A stretch of 64,000 nt of DNA from Takakia lepidozioides (GCA_030704615.1 CM060732.1:29679053-29743052), one strand, 5' to 3'. Positions 11,230 to 23,583 are shown, counted from the first letter of the stretch. Program-made: numbers and translations. The notes: generated by a model not told the origin, from the sequence alone.

Positions 11230-13030
11230 GAGATGATCTGCAATGCCCCCACCACATATAAATAAATCAGTCCTTGTTGTACCACAACATGAAGAGTTAT
11301 AACTAAAAATTATGAAGCTTTAAAGTGGGGTGATTGTCCACAAGAGGTAGGGGCTGGCTGTCAAGCCTTCTTGATATTTGTGCTCCCCTTTCCGAGTTCA
11401 AACTTTCACTATGAGAGGAGGAGCAAATCATCCCTCTGTTGTACCACACATTGGAAAAAATAAAATAAAAAACTAAGCTATTAAAGGGTGGGGGCTTACC
11501 ATAGGATGAGGGGGCTGGTTAGCGGGCTCTAAACTCGCACTCCTCCTTCTTGTGTGTGATCTACATAGCAACAGAGTAGGGGGCTGATCAGCCCCTTGCT
11601 ATGCCAATTTTCTAAAAAAAAATATATATGCAACATTGAATTAGGGGCATGCTTACATGTGTGGTGGAACGGGGGCTGGTTGGCAGGCCTCCCTACTTGC
11701 CCTCTTTCCCTCCCATGCACGATCTACAATAGCAAAAGAGCAAGGGGCTAATCAGCTCCTCTTATATCACAAACTTAAAATAATTAAGAAAATAAAGAAC
11801 AATGAAGGGGAAGTACACGCGGGTAATGGGGCTGGTTGGCGGGTCAAGAGGCCTCCTATTTCTGCTCCCTTCCCGAGTGCAACATATCACTATGAGGAAG
11901 GGCGAATCAGCCTTTTGTTGTACCACACATTGGAAAGAATAACATTAAAAAACTAAGATAAAGGGTGGGGGCTTACTACAAGATGAGAGGGGCTGGTTGA
12001 CGTGCTTTTTTACTTGCACTAGACGTCCTTCTTGTGTGTGATCTGCATTAGCAACGGCTAATCAGCCCTTGCTATACCAATTTTATGGGGGGAAAAAATG
12101 AAGGGGGATGCTTACATGTGCGGTGCAAGAGGGGCTGGTTGGCCAGCCTTCCTACTTGCCCTCCTTTCCCTCCTATGCACGATCAGCCGTAGCGCAAGAG
12201 CAATGGGCTAATCAGCCCCTCTTTTAACAAAAATTTAAACAACTAAAAAAATAAAGCTCAATGAAAGGGAGTTACAAGCGGGTAATGGTGGCTGGTTGGC
12301 AGGTCCCTCCCTACTTTGGGCTCCCTCCCTCTCATGCAGAATCTGCTATAATAGAAGCCACAGGGGCTATCTTATCAACCCCCAATTGGAATTAAAAAAA
12401 TTTAAAGAAAGGGAAGATACTTACCAGTGGGTAATGTGGGCTGGTTGGCGGGCCCCTCTTTGCTTGTGCTCCCTCCAATGTAAAATCTACCATAGTGGAG
12501 CAAGGGGCTATCAGCCCCTTGGTATATCATCAAAGAAAACAGGAAAAAAAAAAGAAAAAAAAGAAGAATGATGAGCAATGATTACCATGGACCAAGGGGC
12601 CTGGTTGCAGGTGGGCCCTCCTTACTCGTCCTCCCTACCTCTTGCACCACATGCCATAGCAGAAAAGGAGGAAGCTGATTAGCTTCATGGTGAACTAAAA
12701 GCTAAAAATAGTAAAATAACCAAAAGTGGTGGATGCTTACCAACAAGGGGCTGGTTGACGACGGGGCTAGGTTGCGCGGGCCCTCCTGCTGGCACTTCCT
12801 CCCTCCAATGCGCCACTTACCACAATACAAGAGCATGGGGCCATTAGCTCCGCTGAACCAAAAAATTAAAAAAAAACAAGAACATGGTGGATGCTCACCA
12901 ACAACAAGCGACGGCTGGTTGGCGGGGCCCTCCTGCTCACACTCCCTCCCTTTGTGTCCACCACCTGCCACAGCAGCAGAAGAGAGATCAGCCCCCTCTT
13001 GTGCGATAAACTGAGAAGAAAAGAAACAAA
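11230..13030 (-). repeat. Tandem exon-intron-like array in hAT leader, left copy
   Basis: About twelve diverged units of about 150-165 bp lie upstream of the transposase start. They are the mirror image of 13900-15760, where details are given. On the minus strand each unit carries a pyrimidine tract and AG, a GGGGCTGATNAGCCCC-like palindrome, a purine-rich middle, a CCAACCAGCCCC block and a GTAAGC-like sequence. No long frame is shared across units. Confidence 0.8.
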
Positions 13031-13439
13031 CAACACATTAAATCAATCAACCTAAGAGGGAAAGAGAATGGAGATGGAGATGAAATGAGAGCGAGAGAGA
13101 AATCAAACAATAAAGTAGAAGATGGAGACATGGAACACAAACCTTACCTGGACTGGAGTAGCGAGCAAGATGTATGCGAGAGAGAGCGAGCTGGATGAGT
13201 TGTAGAGACACTTAGGGCTACAGCCCATGGGTGGAACCGGAACCGGAACCGCTTTGGAGTCCCCAAACCCGGTTCCCACACATGTGGTCGTAGCTGGAAC
13301 CGCCGGTTCCGGTTCCTACGCAATCCCCAATTTCCGGTTCCGGTTCTGCACAGGCGGGTCCGGTTCCGGTCCGGTTCCACATAACCGGAACCGAAACCGG
13401 CGGTTACCCGGGGCCCAGGCGGGTAACCGCCCAACACTG

Positions 13440-13484
13440 GAAATAACTTCCTACAAATCCTAAACGGTTGATAAGGGACAATAC
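13440..13484. other. Palindrome spacer with two different 8-bp hAT flanks
   Basis: 45 bp between the two inverted hAT copies: GAAATAAC (13440-13447), 29 bp of unique host sequence, then GACAATAC (13477-13484). GACAATAC recurs directly after the right copy (19094-19101), a normal 8-bp hAT target duplication. GAAATAAC is the reverse complement of GTTATTTC at 23584-23591, just outside the third hAT copy. A 21-bp word of the spacer (13459-13479) recurs at 23783-23803. Confidence 0.95.
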
Positions 13485-13899
13485 CAGTGTTGGGCGGTTA
13501 CCCGCCTGGGCCCCGAGTAACCGCCGGTTCCGGTTCCGGTTATGTGGAACCGGACCGGAACCGGACCCGCCTGTGCAGAACCGGAACCGGAACCGGAAAT
13601 TGGGGATTGCTTGGGAACCGGAACCGGCGGTTCCAGCTATGACCACATGTGTGGGAACCGGGTTTGGGGACTCCAAAGCGGTTCCGGTTCCGGTTCCACC
13701 CATGGGCTGTAGCCCTAAGTGTCTCTACAACTCATCCAGCTCGCTCTCTCTCGCATACATCTTGCTCGCTACTCCAGTCCAGGTAAGGTTTGTGTTCCAT
13801 GTCTCCATCTTCTACTTTATTGTTTGATTTCTCTCTCGCTCTCATTTCATCTCCATCTCCATTCTCTTTCCCTCTTAGGTTGATTGATTTAATGTGTTG

Positions 13900-15760
13900 T
13901 TTGTTTCTTTTCTTCTCAGTTTATCGCACAAGAGGGGGCTGATCTCTCTTCTGCTGTTGTGGCAGGTGGTGGACACAAAGGGAGGGAGTGTGAGCAGGAG
14001 GGCCCCGCCAACCAGCCGTCGCTTGTTGTTGGTGAGCATCCACCATGTTCTTGTTTTTTTTTAATTTTTTGGTTCAGCGGAGCTAATGGCCCCATGCTCT
14101 TGTATTGTGGTAAGTGGCGCATTGGAGGGAGGAAGTGCCAGCAGGAGGGCCCGCGCAACCAGCCCCGTCGTCAACCAGCCCCTTGTTGGTAAGCATCCAC
14201 CACTTTTGGTTATTTTACTATTTTTAGCTTTTAGTTCACCATGAAGCTAATCAGCTTCCTCCTTTTCTGCTATGGCATGTGGTGCAAGAGGTAGGGAGGA
14301 CGAGTAAGGAGGGCCCACCTGCAACCAGGCCCCTTGGTCCATGGTAATCATTGCTCATCATTCTTCTTTTTTTTCTTTTTTTTTTCCTGTTTTCTTTGAT
14401 GATATACCAAGGGGCTGATAGCCCCTTGCTCCACTATGGTAGATTTTACATTGGAGGGAGCACAAGCAAAGAGGGGCCCGCCAACCAGCCCACATTACCC
14501 ACTGGTAAGTATCTTCCCTTTCTTTAAATTTTTTTAATTCCAATTGGGGGTTGATAAGATAGCCCCTGTGGCTTCTATTATAGCAGATTCTGCATGAGAG
14601 GGAGGGAGCCCAAAGTAGGGAGGGACCTGCCAACCAGCCACCATTACCCGCTTGTAACTCCCTTTCATTGAGCTTTATTTTTTAGTTGTTTAAATTTTTG
14701 TTAAAAGAGGGGCTGATTAGCCCATTGCTCTTGCGCTACGGCTGATCGTGCATAGGAGGGAAAGGAGGGCAAGTAGGAAGGCTGGCCAACCAGCCCCTCT
14801 TGCACCGCACATGTAAGCATCCCCCTTCATTTTTTCCCCCCATAAAATTGGTATAGCAAGGGCTGATTAGCCGTTGCTAATGCAGATCACACACAAGAAG
14901 GACGTCTAGTGCAAGTAAAAAAGCACGTCAACCAGCCCTCTCATCTTGTAGTAAGCCCCCACCCTTTATCTTAGTTTTTTAATGTTATTCTTTCCAATGT
15001 GTGGTACAACAAAAGGCTGATTCGCCCTTCCTCATAGTGATATGTTGCACTCGGGAAGGGAGCAGAAATAGGAGGCCTCTTGACCCGCCAACCAGCCCCC
15101 ATTACCCGCGTGTACTTCCCCTTCATTGTTCTTTATTTTCTTAATTATTTTAAGTTTGTGATATAAGAGGAGCTGATTAGCCCCTTGCTCTTTTGCTATT
15201 GTAGATCGTGCATGGGAGGGAAAGAGGGCAAGTAGGGAGGCCTGCCAACCAGCCCCCGTTCCACCACACATGTAAGCATGCCCCTAATTCAATGTTGCAT
15301 ATTTTTTTTTTCTTAGAAAATTGGCATAGCAAGGGGCTGATCAGCCCCCTACTCTGTTGCTATGTAGATCACACACAAGAAGGAGGAGTGCGAGTTTAGA
15401 GCCCGCTAACCAGCCCCCTCATCCTATGGTAAGCCCCCACCCTTTAATAGCTTAGTTTTTTATTTTATTTTTTCCAATGTGTGGTACAACAGAGGGATGA
15501 TTTGCTCCTCCTCTCATAGTGAAAGTTTGAACTCGGAAAGGGGCACAAATATCAAGAAGGCTTGACAGCCAGCCCCTACCTCTTGTGGACAATCACCCTA
15601 CTTTAAAGCTTCATAATTTTTAGTTATAACTCTTCATGTTGTGGTACAACAAGGACTGATTTATTTATATGTGGTGGGGGCATTGCAGATCATCTCCCAA
15701 GGCATGAAGTAGCCAAGCTGACCACTGAAGCATAAGACTGGTCCACCCCCAACTTGCTAG
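13900..15760 (+). repeat. Tandem exon-intron-like array in hAT leader, right copy
   Basis: About twelve units begin near 13919, 14078, 14246, 14412, 14559, 14706, 14852, 15014, 15162, 15325, 15478 and 15640. A typical unit has a T-rich tract ending in AG, GGGGCTGATTAGCCCCTTGC, a GCATGGGAGGGAAAGAGGGC-like purine block, CCAACCAGCCCC, then GTAAGCAT or GTAAGCCC and an AT-rich stretch. The first and last blocks can pair (GGGGCTG with CAGCCCC), and the first is self-complementary. The order acceptor-like, 90-110 bp body, donor-like is repeated, so the array resembles a row of small exons with short introns of about 50-60 bp. Splicing is inferred from sequence only. No peptide is conserved across units beyond a recurring ANQP. 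Confidence 0.75.
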
Positions 15761-16029
15761 GTAGTTTTTGTAATTTGAAAATGTAAATGTACATGTACTA
15801 GATAAAAAAAATAACGTAGATCTAAATGTGGGCCATGTATGTAACATTCAGCTCAATATGAAATAATAAATTGAGCAGTGCGGTGTCTCTCCCCACACTT
15901 TCGTTTTGGCCAGCCATATACCATTCCAAACTTTTGTAAATATATGAGTTGTGCACAATTATTAAATGTCTTTTGGATTCTTTGTTTGCATTGTTTTTAC
16001 ACAGGAGTTGTTCCACAAGCTTTTTATGT

Positions 16030-18360
16030 CATGGAGCCCAATATTTTCGATGAACTAGAAAGGGAAGTTGTTCTTGACGTCAAAGTTGATAATGAGAGAG
16101 CTTTGGTGGAGTGCCATGTTGCGGAGGATGCTCATCATGCAATCTCATTTATATCAGCTCATCAAGCCTCGGCTGCAATGTCATCTTCCACAGTTTCCCA
16201 TCACACACGGTGTTGGATGTGGAGGCGCAGCTCCCAGTACTTGAAAAACAACGGGATTTTTGGAAGCCCCACAATCGCACTGCTTCGACATGGGCATTCT
16301 ATGCAACAAAAGACTCTGCACCATTGGACATAACAAATCCACAACAAATGAGGTGTGTTCTATGTCATCATGTTGGTGTCACTCCTGCAAGCAAGAAGGG
16401 CATTGTGACCTATAATAAAACCAATGGTATCTCTGCCCTTCGAAAGCATGTGGATCAAGAACATGACATTGTTTTGCGTAGGTGGATTGAGAGGGAAAAT
16501 GAAGGACCTGAGAAGGCCCGTAGGCTAGCAAAAAAGAGGCCCAGCCCCACTCCTGGAACATAGTTTCCTTTTTTGGGAGCTCCACTCCATACAACCAAAA
16601 TGATGATCAACAGAAGCAATTCAATGAGGATTTAGTCTTGTTCATTGCAAAGGAGTTGGTTCCACTGTCTTTGGTAGAATCCCCTTGGCTAAGAAGGATG
16701 GTGTAGAGGCAAAATCCTCGGATTGTTTTCCCTTCTCGACGGACATTTGTGAATGAGGCCATTCCAATCTTGGCAGAGAAGACGAAAGAGCGCTACATGT
16801 CCCCATCTCTTCAGAGTTGTGCTACTTGCTCCGTGAGTTTTGATTTGTGGACGTCAAGAGGGGGAACTGACACTTTTGTCATCATAGCGCACTTTATTAA
16901 TGAACAGTGGGAGCAATGTCATGTGACTCTTGGCATGTTTGAGACACCTGACACATCTCGGGCTGCCATGGCACATCAAGTCAACAATCTTCTTGTGAAG
17001 TATGGCCTCAATACTCGCATTATTGCTTACGTCAAAGATGAGGGAGGTAACTTGGCCACTTTGACCAATGCTTCATGTGCGTGTTTGGGGTTGGATTCTC
17101 CATTTGTGGGTAGCTGTTTTGGGCATGCAATGTCCAAGTGTTGCCAGTATGCAACAAATGATGCAAAATATGCGCAGATATGAGATCGGTTTCTATAAAA
17201 AATGCCCAATCAGAGTTGCAAAAAACCATTACTTGGACCAAAAAATTTGGCAAAGGGAGACAAGAATGGGCAAAGGCATGTGTGGACAGCGGCATTCATC
17301 CCCACAAACTGAAGACTCCAGTGAAGACACGGTTTCTTCCAAGGTGATCCTCTTCCAAGAGACTTTGGAGTTTAGGCAAGCCATAATCACTTGTCACTCT
17401 AGGCAAACCTCATTGGCACTGCAGTCTCGCATACCAAGTCCACAAGTGTGGGCCATTGCCCAATCAATTTCTACAGTTCTAGGGCCTGTGGTTCATGAGT
17501 GCATTATGAATCAATCTGGGGGATTTTGGCTATTGTCCGATGCTCTTAATGCAGCCATTGCCACAACAATTCGCATGCGAGGAAGTAGTGCTCTCAGGGC
17601 TGCAACTGTGGATCATTGCATGGGGGATTTCTCAACAGAGTTGACATTGTTGGAATGGCGGATGGCTCGAGAGGTGGTATATGTCTTGGAACCATTTCTT
17701 TCTTTTTTGGAAGGGTTTCAATCGCGCAAAGCTCACAATATGCTCGCGCTTATGCTTGACCCACGTTACAAGGGGTTGTCATTGGTATCACAATATGTGG
17801 GCAAAGAGCGTGCTTTGCATATTGTGTCCCAATATGATAGCATGGTGTTATAGCCTCTTTTGATAAAGTGTTTCAAGGTCTTACATCCGGATACTCCGGC
17901 CCAATCACAGCCCACTTCCACAATGGACGAGATGTCCTTATTTGGTGTGCATGACCACAATGAAGACATGACATTGACAGTAGTGAGAGAACAACTATCA
18001 CATTTCAGAAGGACGAAGATAATTGAGGGTGAGTGCGTGGCTCCTTTGAAATGGTGGAAAGAACACGAGTATCTCTTTCCGTATGTGGGATTTTTGGCAC
18101 GGCTAATCTTGGGCATAGTTGGATCTCAGATTGAAGCTGAGAGGGTTTTTAGTATTGCAGGTGTCATAACAAACTTGAGACGGTGCAGGTTAAATATTGA
18201 AAACCTTGATATGCTTGTGAGTGTAGTCAAGAATTGGCCAAATAATGCTAGAGTTGGTTGCTTTAGTACTTCCATGAAAGAGTTTTTGGATAGGGAAGAA
18301 GTCCTCTTAGATGAGAATGAGGACTTGATTGCAGAGGCAAACCTCTTTGCGGTAGAATGA
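16030..18360 (+). pseudogene. hAT transposase, broken copy
   Basis: Collinear with the intact frame at 8562-10895. Damage visible by comparison: one base lost near 16198 (TTTCCC for TTTCGCC); a TAG at about 16561; a TAG at about 16705 in place of TTG; one A lost near 17165 in the GATGCAAAA run; TAG at 17851 where the intact copy has GAG. The BED finger (CVLCHH) and the hATC block GSQIEAERVFSIAG remain readable in their separate frames. The 3' part is open from 17860 to the stop at 18360. Confidence 0.92.
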
Positions 18361-19213
18361 TTTGTCTTAAAGATAAATTATTGTTCAACATATTACATTA
18401 TATTCCTTTGATTGGAGTTTGTTTATTTGTCATTTTTATTGAAAATTTCAGTGATATCCCGTGTACTTAGTTTGTTGTATGCTATACTGACAAAGCATCA
18501 TCCAAAAAAAACAAATTTATGTAGTTTTTTTTAGTTGTGCTTTTGCTGCACCATAAAAGGTAACCATAGAATTACACATGTTTAATTTGTTTTGTATTTT
18601 GAATTAAGATCCTTATGTAGTTAGTTTGTTTTAGTTGTTCTTTGCTACACCGTACGAAAACTTATAAAATATTTGGTTTTCCGTTTTTAATGGAGACCAT
18701 GCGTATTTAATTAGTTGTATATACCATAAAAGACAATCACAAAAAACATATAAGTTTATTTACTTCTGTTTTACTAATAAATTCCCTGGTTTTAGTTGAA
18801 AATTCTCAGTATGACCAATCAGATCAGTTCATCTAATTTTCCAGAAGAATAAAAAAATTAAAAGAATTTAATATATTTTTAAAAAAGAACCGGAACCTAA
18901 CCGGAACTGGTGTTTTTTTTCCAGCAACTAACCGGTAACCGGAACCACCCCCATGTTAAAAAGTCAGAACCTGAACCGGACCGGAACCGCCTTAATTAAA
19001 AATAACCGGATCCGGATCCGGAACCGTCTCTTCAAAAATTTGTGGAACCGGAACCGAAGGTTCCTTCACAAAGGCAAGAATCGCCCAACACTGGACAATA
19101 CCTTAGGCATTTGGTCCCATTATGAATATAATATTTGGCTGTATATGTTTTGTGTGCAGTTTCTCTCTGGATTGGATGCTATGTGCGATTGGAAAAGGCT
19201 CTACGGACTTTAA

Positions 19214-20247
19214 CCCCTAAACGACGAGCCGACCTGAATCGGGTCGGCCCGATTTTTCATCCATCCGTAGCATGCACAGATGAAGTACGATGAATGAGCG
19301 GCTTGAACGAAAAATGTAGCGTTGAACGAGCTGCACACGCAGGTCTTTATGGCGCCCCCAACAAGAGAAAAACTCCGCCGTCAGGAATTTTTTGAAGTTT
19401 GGAAATTGCAGGATTTTGGGTGGGTTGGGGGGGGGGGGGGGGGCACGGCAGTTGCCCGTCGACGTGGCAGGTGGCAGCGGCCACGCGGGTGGGATTTTGC
19501 GGCGGGGGCAGGGGTTGGAGTGGGGGGCTTGTGAGGCCCTCCCCAAAACGCCGACAAACACGGGGACAGCTGGAATGAGCTGGCCCTCGCAAATAATGGG
19601 AAACCTCGGTGTGGCCCGGAAAAAGTCACCGGATTCAGGAGAAATTCCGGCCACCGATTGCCTGACCTGGAGGAGGCCGGAAATTTCACAAAATCCCACA
19701 TCCCAAATGCGTTTTAGGCAATTTTTGGGAAATTCTTGGGTAGGCTTGTGTAGTTCTTGGCCTATGAGGGACTGACCGTTGGAATTCCCAAATGAAGGAG
19801 AATTTGGGGTCCCAATGGTGCCTATACCATTTCCTTTGCAAGTCTCTTTTTGGACCCCCATTCTAGTCACATACAAAGCACCCCCCCTTTCATTTTAGCA
19901 GATTGGGGTGAAATTTGGTGTGAGGGTTTGGGATTGTGCACTTCACAGGAATATAGCACTTTTTCTCCCAGGAAAATTTGGGATCATGGATAATTTGCTT
20001 GGTCAAACATGAACTTTTGCTTTGTTTTTTCTATTTTCAAAAAAATGCACCGTCTTCAAATGTTATAATCTCCCAACTACACGGTTGAATCTCCCCAAAT
20101 TTGGGGGGTTTATGCATCTGGTAGGTAGAAAGCAGTTTGTACGGTTCATCAAAGTGGATGAACGTTGGTGGGCAGCTAGCCGCTGACGAGTTAGGGTGGG
20201 TCCCGGAATTGTCCAAAAACCCAAAAACACCTCTCGTCCTTTAGGGG
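19214..20247. mobile_element. piggyBac-like non-autonomous element, right copy
   Basis: Inverted partner of 6656-7701 in the right palindrome arm, flanked by TTAA (19210-19213 and 20248-20251). Ends read CCCCTAAACGACGAG and the complement of CCCCTAAAGGACGAG. A G-run lies at about 19428-19442, and its length differs from the left copy. Its presence in both arms means it was in the locus before the palindrome formed. Confidence 0.6.
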
Positions 20248-21667
20248 TTAAGCCAAGAGGCATTTCAGCAGTGTCAAATGCATTTGAATAATAATTAGTA
20301 AATCCAAATATCAGTTTCATAATATTATACATCAATATTTAACTCATACCAAAATAGTTTCACCAGGCCTCTGTCCCTGGTTTTATTTATAAATAAACAA
20401 GAAATAAATTTTTGTCTTATGTAGAATATGTTTAAAATATAGTTTGAATATGTAATTATGTTATTTCAATATAACATTTTAAGGAAATTTACTACTTAGA
20501 GTTTTAGGGTGGAGCCATTAGGTGACTAGACGCTTTGTTTTAACATGAAAACTAACTTTTGTTTTTCATCTAAAAGGTTTTTTTTTTCATCTACTTTTAT
20601 TCGTCGGATCAGCTCGCAGGCTGAGCGATGGCGCGGGGCGAATATCGCTATCAGCACGGGGAAGCGGTGTCAAGGGCGGATCAGCCCACTTTTCCAGCGG
20701 ATCAGCCCCGTTTCTTGGTCATGTGCGCAGGACTAGAGGGGGTTTCCGTTTCGGCCTCAAGGCCCGCCCACCGGTTGCTGGGGCTGGTGTACAAAAATAA
20801 AAAAACCAAATTAGAAGCAAGCTTTAGCGCTGCAGAAATCTGTTGGGGATATATCCCATATTGTTTGTAGGGAAGCGTCTATTCAGTTTGGTAGTTTTTG
20901 ATTTGTTTGTAGCATCTCTCAAACCACGTGCATGCGCCTGTGCCCAGGTTCTTTTATTTTATTTCAGGTTCTTGATACTGCTGGAAAACCCTGGATGAGT
21001 AGAGGTAAGTATATCGAGGCAGTTTCATAATTTTTTGACCTATGGTGTGGAAGACATCGAATTTTGAGTACGTTTTATCACTAGACATTCATGAAAAATA
21101 ACAAATTGGGTTTTTTTTACAATATAGAATGACTATGTGCTGAACGGCACAGGCCCGCAGCCTTGCATGCATTCAACCATCCTAAGTCTAGTGTAAACCA
21201 TCTATATATTAAGTTTGGTAGTTTGCGTTGTTTTGTTTTGTTCGTAGCGCTGTTGAGGATTTCCGAACCGCGAGGCATCTGCTCAGGGTCTTGATACCTT
21301 TGGAAAATCCTTGATGAACAGGGGTGCCGGTTTCATAATATTTTTAAACCTGTGGTGTGAGAGATATTGAATTTCAGGTAATTTTGTCCTTGGAAATTCA
21401 TAAATAATAGTAAATTGGGGTTTTCTCTAGAATATTGGTGTGGAAGATATTGAATTTCAAGTTATTTTTATCATTGAAAATTCATAAATAATAGTAAATT
21501 GGAATATTGGTGTGGAAGGTATTGATTTTCATTGAGTGTCTTATGTTTTGTCACTAGAATTTCAATGTAAGAACTTAATGGACGCATGTGATCTGACAGT
21601 ACTTTCGCCGGATTCCCGCAGCCTGGGCTCCTCCGGCGGGGCCCCTGTCAAATGCTCCCCACCTCCT

Positions 21668-22850
21668 CATGAGATCGGTTTCTATAAAAAATGCCCAATC
21701 AGAGTTGCAAAAAACCATTACTTGGACAAAAAAAAGTGGCAAAGGGATATAAGAATGGGCAAAGGCATGTGTGGACAGCGGCATTCATCCCCACAAACTG
21801 AAGACTCCGGTGAAGACACGGTTTGCTTCCAAGGTGATCATCTTCCAAGAGACTTTGGAGTTTAGGCAAGCCATAATTACTTGTTACTCTAGGCAAACCT
21901 TATTGACACTGCAGTCTCGCATACAAAGTCCACAAATGTGGGTCATTGCCCAATCAATTTCTACAGTTCTAGGGCCTGTGGTTCATGAGTGCATTATGAA
22001 TCAATCTGGGGGATTTTGGCTGTTGTCCGATGCTCTTAATGCAGCCATTGCCACAACAATTCGCATGCGAGGAAGTAGTGCTCCCAGGGCTGCAACTGTG
22101 GATCATTGCATGGGGGATTTCTCAACAGAGTTGACATTGTTGGAATGGCGGATGGCTCGAGAGGTGGTATATGTCTTGGAACCATTTCTTTCTTTTTTGG
22201 AAGGGTTTCAATCGCGCAAAGCTCACAATATGCTCGCGCTTATGCTTGACCTACGTTACAAGGGGTTGTCATTGGTATCACAATATGTGGGCAAAGAGCG
22301 TGCTTTGCATATTGTGTCCCAATATGATAGCATGGTGTTAGAGCCTCTTTTGATAAAGTGTTTCAAGGTCTTACATCCGGATACTCCGGCCCAATCACAG
22401 CCCACCTCCACAATGGACGAGATGTTCTTATTTGGTGTGCATGACCACAATGAAGACATGACATTGACAATAGTGAGAGAACAACTATCACATTTCAGAA
22501 GGACGAAGATAATTGAGGGTGAGTGTGTGGCTCCTTTGAAATGGTGGAAAGAACACGAGTATCTCTTTCCGTATGTGGGATTTTTGGCACGGCTAATCTT
22601 GGGCATAGTTGGATCTCAGATTGAAGCTGAGAGGGTTTTTAGTATTGCAGGTGTCATAACAAACTTGAGACGGTGCATGTTAAATATTGAAAACCTTGAT
22701 ATACTTGTGAGTGTAGTCAAGAATTGGCCAAATAATGCTAGAGTTGGTTGCTTTAGTACTTCCATGAAAGAGTTTTTGGATAGGGAAGAAGTCCTCGTAG
22801 ATGAGAATGAGGACTTGATTGCAGAGGCAAACCTCTTTGAGGTAGAATGA
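21668..22850 (+). pseudogene. hAT transposase C-terminal half
   Basis: Carries the second half of the transposase, including the hATC block GSQIEAERVFSIAG and the C-terminus DENEDLIAEANLFEVE. From about 21771 the frame is open for 359 codons but lacks the zinc finger and the first catalytic region, so it cannot make a functional enzyme. Private changes such as GGCACTG to GACACTG and GTGGGCC to GTGGGTC are transitions typical of methylated DNA decay. Confidence 0.9.
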
Positions 22851-23583
22851 TTTGTCTTAAAGATAAATTATTGTTCAACATATTACATTATATTCCTTTG
22901 ATTGGAGTTTGTTTATTTGTCATTTTTATTGAAAATTTCAGTGACATCCCGTGTACTTAGTTTGTTGTATGCTATATTGACAAAGCATCATCCAAAACAC
23001 ACAAATTTATGTAGTTTTTTTTAGTTGTGCTTTTGCTGCACCATAAAAGGTAACCATAGAATTACACATGTTTAATTTGTTTTGTATTTTGAATTAAGAT
23101 CCTTATGTAGTTAGTTTGTTTTAGTTGTTCTTTGCTACACCGTACGAAAACTTATAAAATCTCTGGTTTTCCGTTTTTAATGGAGACCATGCGTATTTAA
23201 CTAGTTATATATACCATAAAAGACAATCACAAAAAACATATAAGTTTATTTACTTCTGTTTTACTAATAAATTCCCTGGTTTTAGTTGAAAATTCTCAGT
23301 ATGACCAATCAGATCAGTTCATCTAATTTTCCAGAAGAATAAAAAAATTAAAAGAATTTAATATATTTTTAAAAAAGAACCGGAACCTAACCGGAACTGG
23401 TGTTTTTTTTCCAGCAACTAACCGGTAACCGGAACCGCCCCCATGTTAAAAAGTCAGAACCTGAACCGGACCGGAACCGCCTTAATTAAAAATAACCGGA
23501 TCCGGATCCGGAACCGTCTCTTCAAAAATTTGTGGAACCGGAACCGAAGGTTCCTTCACAAAGGCAAGAACCGCCCAACACTG
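21668..23583 (+). mobile_element. 5'-truncated third hAT copy
   Basis: Starts abruptly inside the transposase at the point matching about 17180 of the right copy and runs to a normal 3' end, ACCGCCCAACACTG (ending 23583). It is followed by GTTATTTC (23584-23591), the reverse complement of the 8-bp flank of the left copy's 5' end. Near 23390-23440 it shares the short form of the subterminal repeats with the right copy rather than the left (GGAACTGGTG and one fewer CCGGTAA unit). Confidence 0.93.

Larger units (their letters stand above)
5236..13439. repeat. Left arm of 16-kb palindrome
   Basis: The sequence is the near-perfect reverse complement of 13485-21667. Left plus right partner coordinates sum to about 26903 at the outer part, 26922 at the transposase stop and 26930 near the centre, with small indels accounting for the drift. 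The arm holds non-coding repeats (5236-6650), a TTAA-flanked element (6656-7701), a short host stretch and a complete hAT transposon (7822-13439). Divergence is mostly point changes plus a few short indels. Transposase is open in this arm and broken in the other. Confidence 0.95.
7822..13439 (-). mobile_element. Complete hAT transposon, left palindrome arm
   Basis: The element is 5618 bp, from CAGTGTTGGGCGGTT (7822) to the complementary CCGCCCAACACTG (ending 13439). Its 5' end is the right-hand end because the transposase lies on the minus strand. Flanks: GTATTGTC (7814-7821) outside the 3' end and GAAATAAC (13440-13447) outside the 5' end. These differ, so this copy does not have matching target duplications of its own. 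Subterminal regions are packed with GGAACCG/CGGTTCC words (about 7860-8040 and 13220-13400), plausible transposase-binding sites. The leader of about 2.5 kb carries a tandem array (separate entry). Autonomous in coding capacity. Confidence 0.93.
13485..19093 (+). mobile_element. hAT transposon, right palindrome arm, inactive
   Basis: 5609 bp from CAGTGTTGGGCGGTTACCC (13485) to ATCGCCCAACACTG (ending 19093), flanked by perfect 8-bp duplications GACAATAC (13477-13484 and 19094-19101). It is the reverse-complement partner of 7822-13439. The transposase has several frame breaks. The leader starts with a presumed exon ending CCAGTCCAG|GTAAGG at 13781/13782. The last intron appears to end TTTTTACACAG at about 16003, 27 bp before the start codon. 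Confidence 0.93.
13485..21667. repeat. Right arm of 16-kb palindrome
   Basis: Reverse complement of 5236-13439. Homology to the left arm ends at about 21667, within CTCCCCACC-CCTC, after which the sequence jumps into the middle of a hAT transposase (ATGAGATCGG at 21670). The arm contains a complete but inactivated hAT copy, 100 bp of host sequence, the TTAA element and non-coding repeats. Confidence 0.95.

Noticed and set aside
13227-13703. Glycine/arginine-rich frames such as MGGTGTGTALESPNPVPTHV at the hAT ends
   Set aside because: These are translations of the subterminal CGGTTCC repeats, not proteins.
12296-15271. Open frames within the hAT leader array (ANQP-containing peptides)
   Set aside because: They do not continue from unit to unit and each is closed by stops; splice-like signals explain the repeats better than coding.
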